Of a stretch of DNA of 64,000 nt, positions 1 through 11,825 are shown piece by piece. The notes under the pieces were generated by a model. It saw only the letters and a program-made list of their open reading frames with translations, did no database searches and was not told where the DNA came from. A program made the translations under genes and the position numbers. Position 1 is the stretch's first letter. Each line of letters opens with the position of its first letter. This stretch comes from Eutreptiella sp. 'Long Island Sound 2002'. Taxonomy: Eukaryota; Euglenozoa; Euglenophyceae; Eutreptiales; Eutreptiaceae. The stretch spans positions 57,091,919 through 57,155,918 of the forward strand of contig OZ038385.1 in NCBI GenBank assembly GCA_964036045.1, written 5' to 3'.

Positions 1-380
1 AGGGAACAAAATCAGAAGTCAAAACCTACGCCGGGGGTAACCCTGATGCACCACGCAACAAAGCGTGGATTCAAAGATTGTCCCGGTTTCCTCAATAGCA
101 CCGGACGGTTGGGGCCCAAAAGAGGGCGGAAATGCTACATCACCCCTGCATTCTCGGGGGTCCCCAACAGAGGGAACAAAATCAGAAGTCAAAACCTACG
201 CCGGGGGTAACCCTGATGCACCACGCAACAAAGCGTGGATTCAAATATTGTCCCGGTTTCCTCAATAGCACCGGACGGTTGGGGCCCAAAAGAGGGCGGA
301 AATGCTACATCACCCCTGCATTCTCGGGGGTCCCCAACAAAGGGAACAAAATCAGAAGTCAAAACCTACGCCGGGGGTCA
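1..380. repeat. 170-bp tandem repeat, two full units and a third partial
   Basis: AGGGAACAAAATCAGAAGTC recurs at 1, 171 and 341, an exact 170-base period with almost no divergence. Each full unit holds the hairpin CCACGCAACAAAGCGTGG (51-68, 221-238). Half of the unit (GCTACATCACCCCTGCATTC) is the same sequence family as the 5.7-8.35 kb array. ORFs that cross it are by-products of the repeat. The array probably continues left of the window. Confidence 0.9.
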
Positions 381-726
381 CCATGACGCCCCTAGGGGCC
401 CCTAGTATACCAAAGTATGGGTCTCTAGTACGGCCAGACGCCCAAATAGCCACCGCTATAGAGCGGGGAGGCAGAATCAGAATTGGCCCACTTGTGGGCA
501 AGGATGGGGCAAGGTGGCTATATAACCCGTGCCGCCTAGGGGATCCCCACCGCCTCAGAGCGGGGGGCAGAATCAGAAAAGAGCCCGAAAGTGGGCAAGG
601 TGGCTACATAACCCCATTGGGCGCCTTCGGCGCCCGTTGGCTCCTTGGGCCCATACCTTTGACAACTAACTGTCGGCCGGAGGCCCCTGGGGGGGGGGGT
701 TAGTTGGCATCCTAGGACCCGCGGAG
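381..726. repeat. Degenerate continuation of the same satellite family
   Basis: Phrases such as GCAGAATCAGAA, GGGCAAGGTGGCTA and TAACCCC occur at 470-620 in the same order as in the main array, but spacing is irregular. It ends in a G-run and short inverted sequences. No gene is seen. Confidence 0.55.
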
Positions 727-921
727 TCGCCCCCCCCCTACCCCCCCCCTACCTCCCCCCCCTACCTTCCCCCCCCCTACCTTCCCCCCCCTACCTTCCC
801 CCCCCTACCTCCCCCCCCTACCTCCCCCCCCCTACCCCCCCCCAACCCCCCCCCAACCCCCCCCCAACCCCCCCCCTACCCCCCCCTACCCCCCCCCTAC
901 CTCCAAGGTAGGGGGGGGCGA
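727..921. repeat. C-rich simple array (CCCCCCCTACC)n with inverted ends
   Basis: About 180 bases of 9-13-base units made of C-runs and TACC/TACCTT/AACC. The left edge reads AGTCGCCCCCCCCTACC, and the right edge GGTAGGGGGGGGCGACTT is its reverse complement, so the array is bounded by a short inverted repeat and could fold back on itself. Confidence 0.85.
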
Positions 922-3140
922 CTTCGTGCGATATATGAACAAGTAGATAGTCAGTTGGGAACTCAAGACACAAGGGTAAAGTGTGAAACAAAATAAAATC
1001 TGGGTAGGTGTAGGGTGAGGGGATTATGGTTGGGGATTTGACGTCGCGTGCCCTTAGAAGGTCGGCTATTGGCCTTGTGCTGGATACCATGGGTGATTGC
1101 GGGGAACCCGTCCCCCCTCCCCGTGCAAGTTTACGACCCCTTGCTTGGATTGCTAGCTTGAGAGAAACACAAGGGGGCGTCGTTGAGGGAGCACAATTTA
1201 TGGTGGGGGCAGCCCGTGTGGGGTTCAGTATGAGTGGGCGCATGGCTGGCAGAGGGTCAAGGAGAGGGTTGTGTTTGCGCTACTACAAAACCGCTTTCAC
1301 ATTTGAAGATAGGGCCTTTAAGGGGGAGGGCAAAATGTCTAACGCTCTTTGTTCCCGTGGGGAAGTGAAAGTTTTATACAAAGAGAAGCGAACACGTGTG
1401 CAGGCAAATTTCCGCAACTAGATTGTAGAGCAAGGACATACCAACCCACGATGCACCAACTGGGACATGATTCATCCCCAAGTGTTTGCCATGCGGTGGA
1501 GGTGTGGAAGCATGGCGAGACATAACACCCCGCAAGAGGTAGCATCCAAGAAGTGAGGTTTGAGGCATGAGGGGTACAAGCTTGAGAGGTCCCAAAAGGG
1601 CACCACACCTACATCTTGCATACCATAGGCACTCAAAACCCATTTGGGAGCAAAAGAGGTAAACAATCAGTAATGTATTTCATAGCCCAAGCTTAGAGCC
1701 ACTAGAATTCCAATGCGTCTATGATGGAGGTCAAGCTTTCTCGAGTATGCCCGTAGAACTTTTGAATGTCATGATTGCCATGAAAGGTGACCCTTTTGGG
1801 GGGACAGGCCCCTGGCATTGGCTAGCGGGGACATCTGCATGGATATTTTTTAATATTGCCAAGGAAGGGAACATGGAGATTGAAGGAATCTGCACAGATG
1901 GTGAATTGCACCATCGACATAGAATATGCCTCACATGGGCTACAACCTTAACCGATTGTCGCCTGATACCCTCGGGTGCTATGAGCGCGCATTCTTGCCA
2001 GGCTTATTTTCGGTAGTTTATTCATCCTTATCGCGGTTGGGCTTACCAACATAGACCCGGATGCTCACCACTTGGCCTACAGATCCGACCTCTTATGAAA
2101 TTTGAAAAATGGGTCGCGGGCTTTACACCTCCCCTTTCTATATTTTTGTGTGGCAAAAACCTTGTTGATGCCGGCCGGGGTCTTGCTGGAGGCTGCCTTG
2201 AGAGGGACATTCGAAGCGGCAGAACAAGCTGGCCTCCACTCCCGTGGCGGTGCGCGCCGATATGACTCTGAGTTGCAAATCGAATTCACAGCGGAGCTTG
2301 GTAGCAATACATTGTTGAAGGCCACATGCGATTGGCTATTCCATCACAAAAATCAGGCGAGGGAAAGCGCATCCGGCATGGTTATGAGAAAAGCGGAAGA
2401 GCTAAAAGTAAGATCATGGGGGAGGAAGTGCACTCACTTAGGCGGTTGTACCGCAATATGTGCCGGCAAAGGGACACATAAAAAAGGATTTCTCATATGG
2501 TACAACAGCTCTGAAAGCCATGCCCTCAAAGCGGAGAGCTTTACCCCAATTGGGTGAAACCTTATGGGCGGATGAGTCAATTTGTTAGGGCTATCAACTC
2601 TACTGAAGTCAAAAAACTATGTCACACTTTGGCTACAACCTCTCCGCGGCAACGGCGGTAGCTATGGAGTTTGGGTACAAGCTTTCGAGGGACGTAGAGG
2701 CGGGGAGTCCTCGGTATGTATCCTACATTTTGTGCTCTGTTTTGCTCTTGCTTTGCGGCCGCTTTGCAAATCTTCACATCAAGAGATACCGGGATGACCA
2801 ATGACGCCGAAGAGACCACGCCGAAGCAAAAGAAGAACCGCAAGCTCAATTTCCAGCACCTAGCCCCACGCTAGGTGGTGCAGAAGGTGAGGACCAAGGG
2901 GGTGGAGAAGAAGAGAAGGGCAGCGTTTGGCATGATTAACATGACTCCGCAAAAGCATTGCAATGAGTGCTTGCAATTCTTGAACAACCCTCGCCCCCTT
3001 GCGGAAACAAAAAAGCCAAGTGTTGTGAGTTTTGCAGGTTTACCGGTGGATGAGCCCCAAATCCTCAGAAAACAACAACATACTAGATGAATGGTGGTGT
3101 TGCACGACCTTGACACTGAACACATGCTTTCTCCATGGGG
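922..3140. other. No recognised gene
   Basis: Less repetitive and more AT-rich than its surroundings. The longest frames (2102-2557 plus; 1747-2016 plus) have mixed composition and no recognisable motif. It could be the remains of a mobile element, but I see no reverse transcriptase, integrase or transposase residues. Confidence 0.4.
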
Positions 3141-3143
3141 ACC

Positions 3144-3560
3144 GGCAACTACAACCGGTCCGGATGCCACCCAGCCCCCGGCTATTTGTCAAAACGTGGG
3201 GGGGGGGCGGGCGGCGGGATGGCGCGGGGGGGGGGGGGGGTATTGGCAGCTCAGCGAGGGGGGATGGGCTGCGCACGACCCGCTACTACCGCACACATAC
3301 CTCTATGGTGTGTGTGTGTCTCGGGCCATGGGGGTATAGAGGTATGTATGCGTTAATAGCGATTTCTTGGCTTTGCCACGAAGAAAGTCCTAGGGGTCTT
3401 GAGGACCAAAGGCATAGTACCCCTTTCAAGCAAGAATGGGACAAAAAATTTGGCGCCCTTGGCGCCATGGCCCTCGCACCACTATCTTTCAAAACTCGGG
3501 GGGAGGGGGGGGGTCGCATACAAGGACCGGGCCTGGCCGCCCCCCCGTGCTTTCTCCTGC
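3144..3560. repeat. Dispersed G/C-tract repeat, two copies (matches 45.73-46.35 kb)
   Basis: The first copy (3144-3240) has GGTCCGGATGCCACC followed by GCTATTTGTCAAAACGTG and a long G-tract. The second (3449-3560) has TTGGCGCC, CCACTATCTTTCAAAACTCG, a G-tract and GTCGCATACAAGGACCGGGC. Both sets of phrases recur in the same order near 45.7 and 46.3 kb. Confidence 0.75.
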
Positions 3561-5700
3561 ACATATGTGAGCGGGCCGGGCACAGGCCCAACCGGGTGGC
3601 GCCCACAGATACAACGTTCGTGACTAAGGAGGGACCACTGGGAACACGAAATACGCCCCTTGACGGTTTTGTCTGTCATTTGCGGGCTCTGGGCGGGGGT
3701 GCATCTCTAGGAAGCGATGCATTGGTAGGAATGGTGGGCACACCCGTTGGCCTTTGGGTTTAGGCCAGCCCGTAGTGCGGCACATGGGGAGCAATGACGC
3801 ACCTACTCTTGGAACTAGGCCGCCCGAAGGGCTGGCGGCTGGCTGGCATGCGGTTGGACTAGCACGCAAATTTCGACCTACGGCAAGGCATCCTGTTTTC
3901 GGTTTGTTACCGGCTGGGCTCCTGCAAGGGGGTGTAGAGCTACAGGGGATGTATGGCTAGACTAGGTGAAGTGTGCGTTCAAGCCGGCAAGTGGGCTGGG
4001 GGAGTGGTGGAAGGCAACCAACAGCACGCCCTTTGGGAGCACGTACTTGCGGCCACTAGAGCCTTACCACTACAGCGAGTATGGGCAGAAGACAATTGCG
4101 AGTAGATGGTTCCCGAGGAGCAAGACCTGGGTGTTGTGCACATCGGTGCTAGGGGGTACACTGGTGACATGGAGGTGGTGGCGCTAGGTGAGGCGGCACT
4201 ACAACGAACCGCGCAAGGTAGAGAAAGATGGTTGCGGCTAATCGACGAAGATGTCAATGCGGAGAAATCAACGGTCACAATTTTGGGTGGCGACATGGCA
4301 CCCCCCGTTCGACAGCTGGGAAGCCCAACACTGTTGGGGCCATAGTAATTTTGGGGTAATTGGATATAACGATCATTTCTTCTTGATCTCCCTGCAAAAT
4401 GGACTTATCTTCTTTGTGCACAGGTACTTATTCTTGTGGTGTCCACTTTCCAAACGAATTCGCTCAACGGTGGGCAGATCGTGATGACAGTGCTGCACCT
4501 GCGAAAGTTTTTTACTGTGCACGAGCAAAATGCATCCAATTTGTGGTCACAACAAAGTGCATCACAACAAGCAATTTGCTGGGAGCCATTCACTGTGGAC
4601 ATGGTGGGGAAAACGTGGCACCATGGAATCCAAAACCACTTGGCAAATCACATCATGGTGCGCGGTCGTTGTGAATTAGATATTAGAGACACATTGCATC
4701 TTGGAATCCTCAAGCAAGAAGTTGCAATGATGGGAGAAGTATTGGCTGTGGGCATTTCTAGTTCTAAAGTTCCGGTATACACATCTTACGAACCTTCGCA
4801 ACTTCAGGCTAAATGGGACATTTGTGTTCCCGCGGACCACGAAGCACTGATACAGGTGCTCCTAGAGGTGCAAGAGGGGCAAGCATGGAAGTCCCCATGC
4901 GCGGAAGAGATGGGCCAGCTGTGCAAAAGAGACAAACACCGAACACTTCTACCATAGCAAAGTACAAGAAAGTGACAGTCCACACGGTACATCATTGTAG
5001 GTCTATGCCATGTGTTTTCTGCCATTTGTAGCAACTCAACATAATAACCTGTATCTCCAGCAATAAGCGGCACAACCTTGCGAAGAATCGGGATTTACGC
5101 ATTGCATGAGCTCAGCCGTAGGGCCAGAGGCACTCAAGTCCAAATAAATCAGCAACTGCTTTAAATTCGCAATAGTGCATTGCCCGTTCAAACCCTAACA
5201 ACCACGTGCTTGCCGGAGCAAACGTTCCACCTCACCCTTCACTCTAGGGGTAACCATACCACAACGCCGTTTGAGGTGCTCTTCGGCTTTTGCAAATTGC
5301 TGCAAGCGGCCGCGAGCAAACCAATTTTGCAAGCGCACACTTGCAGCATCACTAATGCAAAAGGTAGCCACCGCAACAACATGGATCTCTTCTGCCTTAT
5401 GGTAGTTGTTCTTGTCCCACAACCTTTTGCATAATACGGAAGGGGGTGTAACCGTCACAACTTGCAAATCCTCTGGGCACTTTTTCCTCAACAATTGCTC
5501 GTTTGTCAAGAACTGCCTGCCTAGTTGGACGACACGATCATCCAAAAAACCAGGGACACCCTACAATTGCAACTCTGCACAACACATGAAAAAATGGGGG
5601 GTACAGATAGTCATCCGGTGTAAACACAACCAACCGATTTTCAACGTTGCCCAACAGGTGTTCCTACGGAGTTGGAAATCATAGTGCCCATCCGAACAAC
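3561..5700. other. No recognised gene
   Basis: One open frame of 173 codons (4436-4957, plus) has balanced composition but no known motif and no splice or start context that stands out. It might be a fragment of a decayed element. Nothing else was seen apart from a few short hairpins. Confidence 0.35.
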
Positions 5701-8350
5701 GATGATCAAAATCAGAAGTGGCTACTTCACCGCCGCCTTCTCGGGGGGCCCACAAGTGGGCGGAAGTGCTACGTAACCCCTGCATTCTCGGGGGTCCCCA
5801 AATAAGGGGACAACATCAAAATTGGCTACCTCCCACCTGCCTCCTCGGGGGCCCACAAGTGGGCGGAAGTGCTACATGACCCCTGCGTTCTCGGGGGTCC
5901 CCAAATAAGGGGACAAAATTAGAAGGGCCCCAGAAGAGGGGACGAAATCAAAAGTGGTACATCACCCTAGCCTTCTTGGGGTTCCCCATAGCGGGGAGAC
6001 ATGAACAACAGCCAAAGCGGTGCCTCTTCTCCATGCAAGAATGGTGCCTGTCAATTGAGCCATTTCCCAACACCCCCCCCCAAGGTTTTTGGGGGCCCCC
6101 CACTTGCAAGCCCAACATGCCAAATGCCCAAGAAAACAGACAGAAAAAACGTAGAACTGGCTGCTTAGCACCTGCAATAGTTGGGGCCCAACATGTGGGT
6201 AGAGTGGGTGCAACACCCCTACCATCTTTGAGGTCCCCAACACTCGCCTCGTCTGAAAAAGTCAGAGTTGGCTACCAAAGCCCTGCTGCTTCAAGGGCCC
6301 ACATGTGGGAAAAATGGCTACATCACCGTGGCCATCTCACGGGTTCCGTACGCTTAGCACGGGGACAAAATCAGAAGTGGCCGCCGAACCCTTGCTGTCT
6401 AGGGGGCACACATGTCAGCAAAGTGGCAACGTCACCACTGCCGTCTTGGTGGTCCCCAATATTGGGTGTGTGCAAAACGTAAAAGATGCTTACACAACCT
6501 ATGTTGCTCCGGGGCCAAAATGTGTGCAAAGTGGCTACATGACCCCAACTATCATTGGGGTCCCCAACACTCGGTGCAAGGACAAAAAATGAGATGACTG
6601 CCTAGTCCTTGCTGTGTCAGAGGCCCGTAGGTGGGCAAAATGGCTATATCACCACTACCGTATGTGGAGTCCCCAATGTTCGGGACGGGAACAAAAATTG
6701 AAATGGCTACTTAACCCATGCTACCTTGGTGGCCCACATATGGACAAAGTGGCTGCTATTGTGAGGTCCCCCAACGCTTGGCGTGGTGAAGGAGTCAATA
6801 ATGGCTACCTAACCCCTACCTTCTAGGGGGCCTGCATGGGGGCAAAGTGGCCACATCACCTCTGCAGAGTCGCGGGGTCCGTACGGCGCACGTGGGAAGA
6901 AACTGAAAATGGCTACCTAACCTTTGCCGTCCCGAGGGCAAACATGTGGGCAAAGTGGTTCATCACTGTTGTCGTCTAGGGGGTCATCTACGCCGAAAAT
7001 TGCGATGTAATCATAAAAGCGTGCCTAGCCCCTGCTGTCTTGGGGGCCCAGGTGTGGGCAAAGTGGCTACATCACCCGTATCGTGCGTGGGTCCCCAACA
7101 CCAAGCGCGGGGACAGGGCCACAAATGGCTACCCTACCCCTGCCCCCTAATAAACTAGGTGCATCACCCCTGCCATCTTGGGAGTCCCCTACGCTTATCG
7201 CAAGGACAAGATACGAAATGGCTACTGAGCCGCTGCTGCCTTGGGGGCCCACAAGTGGGCAAAATGGCTCCATCATCAATGCCATCTATGGGGTCCCCAA
7301 CGTTCGGCGCTGTGACAAAATTAGCAATGGCTTCTTACCCCGTGCTGTCTTGCGGGCCCACATGTGGGCAAAATGGCTATGTCACCCCTGCCATCTCTGG
7401 GGGCCCCAACGGCCAGAGCTGGAACAATGTCAAAAACGGCTACGTAACCCTTGCTGACTCGGGGGCCCACATGTGGGCAAATTTGCTATATCACGACAGC
7501 CATGTTTGGGGTCTCCTCTGCTTAGCGCAGGGACAAATTGGAAATGGGGCTTAACCTTTGTTGCCGCCGGGGCCCGCATGTGGCAAAATGGTTGCATCAT
7601 CCGTCTGTGAGTGCCCTGGCGCTTCACGCGGGGATGCAATTGGCAATGGCGACTTACCACATGCTATCTTGGCAGCCCACATGTGGGCAAAATGGCTACA
7701 TCACCCTTGCTGCCATGGGGGTCCCCAACACTCCACGCGGGGAAAAAGTCAAGAATACCAACCCAACTCTGGCCATCTTGTGATCCCACATGGGGGGGGC
7801 AAAATTAGAAACGCTTACCCTACCCTCTCGGAGCCTCACACCGAGTCAAAGTAGCTACATCACGCCTACCGTATGGGGGGCTCCTATCGCTCGGTGCAAG
7901 TAAAAAAAAAACAGAACTGGCTACCTGGACCCTGCCGTCTCAAGACCCCACATGTGGGCAACATGGCTACATCACCGCTCTTGCCTCAAGGGTCTCCAAC
8001 GCTTAGCGCAGGGACAAAACAACAAATGCTGACTTCACTCCGTCTCATTAGCCCACATATGGGCATGGTGGCTGCATCACCCCTACCATCCAAGGAGTTG
8101 CTACGATGAGCGTGGGAGAAAAAACCAGAAATGGCAACCTCCCTACCGCCTCAGGGGCCCACATGTGGCCAAAGTGGCTACATCAACCCTACCATCTTGG
8201 GGATCTCCAACACTCGGTCTAGGGATCAAATAAGGAATGCCTGCTTTACCCCTGCCGTGTCAGGGGCCCACATGTGGGCAAAATGGCTGCACAACCTTTG
8301 ACGCCTTGGGTTCGCGAACGGTCTGCGTGGAGCCAAAATCAGCAATGACA
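5700..8350. repeat. About 24 tandem units of a degenerate ~108-bp satellite
   Basis: The landmark ACATGTGGGCAAAATGG recurs at about 6301, 6409, 6520, 6630, 6736, 6834, 6942, 7052, 7252, 7360, 7470, 7575, 7680, 7950, 8055, 8160 and 8270, spaced about 105-110 bases. A unit also has GGCTACATCACCCCTGCCAT, GGGGTCCCCAACGCT, GGGGACAAAATCAGAAATGG and a GGGCCCACATGTGGG palindrome. Because 108 is a multiple of three, long false ORFs arise in all frames. Confidence 0.92.
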
Positions 8351-9080
8351 ATCCAATCTCTGCCACAACTCACAAATGTCCTAGTCTTGTTCGGGGGCAA
8401 CCCCACCTCCTATTGTCGCTAGGTGTAGAAGTTCATTTCATGAGCCGGTTCCCGTGCGTGGCCTTGGGTTCTACACATGCCGAAGCATGCTCGTGAACCC
8501 TTGGAGTGATTGCGCCTGATTGTGGCATAGGAGACTTTAGGCAACCCTTTGCACTCCTCAATATTGGCTTGCGTTCGTTCCCTGGACGCAAATCTGCATA
8601 GGGGGCCATGTTGATGCCACTTCTGCTCCCACAGCCCGTGGATGGCTACACCCTGCCTTGCCGTAGAGTGGACACTCCGTGCGTCTCCTCCACGTGGTGG
8701 ATGCGGAAGACAAGGTGTCGCCAATGGTGTGCCATTGTGCACATGATAATCACAAGCTCCTGGTTGTCATCAACAGGGGGAATGTGCTAACAATATGCCT
8801 TAGCCTATGTGTATCTGACGTGCTGCTGTGAAGCATCATGGAGGCAAATCATCGGAAGAGCGCGGACAAAGGTTTTATGTGTAGCCCTGACATCTCAAGG
8901 GCTGTGTAGCCTAATTCACTCCTCGCTGCTTTGGGGCTGTGAGCTGGTAGGGGTGGGGTACGGGTAGGGGTTGATTTTTTTCCACCATACTTGTGTCCAA
9001 AGCGCCTAGGGTCTATCGTCCCTTCATGGCACACAAATCTCTCATTCGCACGTACTCATGTGCATGTACAACTGGATGTA
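8351..9080. other. No recognised gene
   Basis: Non-repetitive sequence between two blocks of the satellite. Open frames are short and overlap on both strands. Nothing supportable was found. Confidence 0.4.
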
Positions 9081-9370
9081 TTGGTCCCCAAAGGAATCCA
9101 AAAGAGCTACAAAAATCCTTCTGTCTCGGGGTCACAATAGAATGGAGGAATCCAACCGCCTACACAACCCCTACCGTTTCAGGGTTCCTCAAGCAGAAAG
9201 GAATGAAAAATAGCTGCATAAGCCATGTTTTCTTGGGGTCTCCAAAGCGGAAAAGGATCAAGGGGATCAAATGGCCACATATCCATGCCATCTACAGACC
9301 CCCTAAGCGCAAAAGAATAACAAAACCCCACATAGCCCTTGTCGTCTCAGGTTCTCCACACCACTCTCAT
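9080..9370. repeat. Outlying degenerate units related to the ~108-bp satellite
   Basis: Phrases GGTCCCCAAAGGAATC, CTACACAACCCCTACCGTTT, GGGGTCTCCAAAGCGG and CCCCCTAAGCGCAAAAG repeat every 60-70 bases, as if each 108-bp unit had lost about 40 bases. The 185-codon ORF over it is a by-product. Confidence 0.65.
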
Positions 9371-9675
9371 TGGGCCCTATCCGCGGTACGCCAGGCCGTG
9401 CAACACGGGATGAGGATCGCAGGGTGTGAGAAACCAAAAGAATCTGTGGCCCCAGATACCCCTTTGCGCGCCCATGCAGCCAGCCAGATGGTCCTGTCCC
9501 CTGGCGCGTATGGCTTCGCACTGGGTACTGTGGGCCAAGCCCACGATTAGACACACGTTGGGAACCGCGAAACATGAACAAAGCAAGAAAAGCGGTTGGA
9601 GAAACTCCTCAGGAACTGCAGAGCAGTCCTATGCGCCTGTCGGTCTGCCAAAGAGTGCACAGCGTACCATTAGAC

Positions 9676-9699
9676 ACACACACACACACACACACACAA
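9676..9699. repeat. (CA)n microsatellite
   Basis: About 12 uninterrupted CA dinucleotides. Confidence 0.95.
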
Positions 9700-11547
9700 T
9701 CCCACAATCAGGAGTGCTGTGCGTTTTAAGGCCCTGGACGCACAGTTGGGAGGGCACGTTAGACCAGGGGACTGCGCGTGCGTAGGCTCTTGCGCAGGGC
9801 CCAGCCCGTGCACACACCTGCGCGGGGTCGGAAGGTGGATTTTGCCTTTGATGGTGTGGCCCAGATACCGCGGGGAGAACCGGGGGCTGCCGTCCACGGG
9901 TCCCAGCAGATCCGCCGTCGGGTCAAAGGGAGCTGTGCACCTCCGAGGCGAGGGGAGGTGCTGAGCATCTATAGCCCCAAAGGCCTATAGGGGGACACAG
10001 GGCGTGCGGCTGGGGGACGCCCTCTGGCATTGTTCAGGGTAAGGGTAAGCGTCAGTGATGGGTGGGGGCCCTGTTCCGCTGTGACCACCCCCAAACTCTC
10101 TGTCCTGCCGGGAAAAGGGCGGGGGGCTGCTAGGGGAGGGGCGAAGGGGTTGGACGTTGGCATCTTTGCATAAAGCAATGAGGCACAACGGCAAGCAATT
10201 ATCATGCACCATCAGTCTGCGCTTTGACGAGGAAACAACCAGCAAAACACAATTAGCAGACGAATACCACAAATTGTGTTTAAAATTTTTCGGTATCAGA
10301 CAAAATTCTGGGCACCAACTGCCTTGTCTGCTTTCGTTGGGGGAGGGAGTGCCAACCCCTCCCATCCCCGGCCACGGTGGGGAAACACTGTGCTGACAGA
10401 CCTCCTGTGGCTGGACCACTTCCGGGATTCGCCATGCAAGCAACACCGAGAGGCACACCCGACACAATGCAAATTTATCTGTCTACACAGGATGTACCTG
10501 ACTGAAAGATATTACGTTTCAACCCGATCATTCCAATATTACCCTGTTTTTTTTTGTATTGTGGTTTTTTGTAGCCCCTCTCTTGCCCGCTGCCCCTGCA
10601 GATATCATACCTGCAGATGTCGTGGCTGCGGATGTTGTGCCTGCAGGTGTTGTGTGTCAGAGTTGCAGATGTTAGCCCTCTGGAGTCCCCATCCGCACTG
10701 ATGTGGCTCTTTTCCGGACGCTACATCCGGAAAATGCTCCACTGCGCTTCATGCAATGCACAGCGCAAGAGGAGAGGGGGATGGGGGCTGATTGGTGGCG
10801 TGGGTGTCATGTCTCATCAAATGGTTGTCCAAACATGCCCAGAGCCTGCCCGAACACCACAGCCCAGGGATGGACGGGAAAAATGTGTGTGTGTGGGGGG
10901 GGTGTCCCTCAATGGCGGAATCAACACTTTTGGCGGACCAACAAAGGGTTCCCAAAGGGGGGGTGGAGGAGGGAGTCCCTGGCACCCCAACCTCCCTCCC
11001 TCGCCTCATCCCTGTCCCTCCCGTCCTCTCTCTCCTCAGGCCCCAGAAGTCTTATAGTGCCTGTCTGCACCCCAGGGAGGGGGGGTGGATGCTTCACGTT
11101 GCCCAGAGCACTCTACGGCAGTCCGGGGGGCAGGCTGCCTAAACTTGCCCACCATAAGCTGATGAGTTATGGGCTTTATCACACCTAAATCCCACGGGTC
11201 AGCTAAGGCACTCCAAACAAGATCAGAGCTCGCTCATAGGGATGTTGTGCAGCCAGAGCTTCGTGTGTGGGTCCCAGGGAGCCGCCCCCCGCAACACATC
11301 CATTCATCCATCCACATACCCCCCCCCCCCAAAAGTATCCTCACGGCGCGTTGATCATTGTGAGCTTAATTCATGAAAATTCTTCCCTCAGGGCCGCTTT
11401 GCAGCCCAATTCACTCCACCACTGGGCCGCCAACCGCCCTTTTCTAAGGACTCCTGCAAGTAGTTTGTCATTCGTGATTTGTCAGCACGCCCCCCAAACA
11501 GCCCCCCCCCCCCCCAACACACAGCGAGAAGGGAGCCAGGTGTAGTG
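9700..11547. other. No recognised gene
   Basis: GC-rich sequence with several G/C homopolymers. ORFs on both strands overlap and show no motif. Confidence 0.4.
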
Positions 11548-11825
11548 CCCTTGTGGCCCCCTTGGCTAACGGGGCTGTAGCGGGCTGCAGCACAACCCGG
11601 GATCTGTCCCCAGTGGGTCCAAGGCCAGGGAACGCTTTTCGCGCCCTGGGACTCCTCCAACTGCCTCAGGCGCATCCCCAGGCCATGCGATGCTGGACCC
11701 AGCCGACACCTGTCCTTACTGGCAGTCAAGGGGTGTGGGTCCTTCCCAGTTTCGCTGTGCGCGGCTGTGACCCTGCAGCAGTGAGGCGGCTTGGCAGCAT
11801 GTCCCTGTGACCAGGAGGTTGTGCG
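11548..11825. repeat. Dispersed repeat copy A (matches 23.21-23.49 kb)
   Basis: Shared in order with the second copy: GCTAACGGGGCTG, a CCCCAG..GG.CA.GGAACGC block, CGCGCCCTG, GCAGTCAAGGGGTGTGGGT, CCCAG and GGCGGCTTGG.AGCATGTC.CTGTGACC. Same orientation, perhaps 70 percent identical, about 275 bases. The 198-codon minus ORF here covers it and is not considered a gene. Confidence 0.75.

Noticed and set aside
5976-8109. Many 60-170-codon ORFs
   Set aside because: Products of a ~108-base (multiple of three) satellite.
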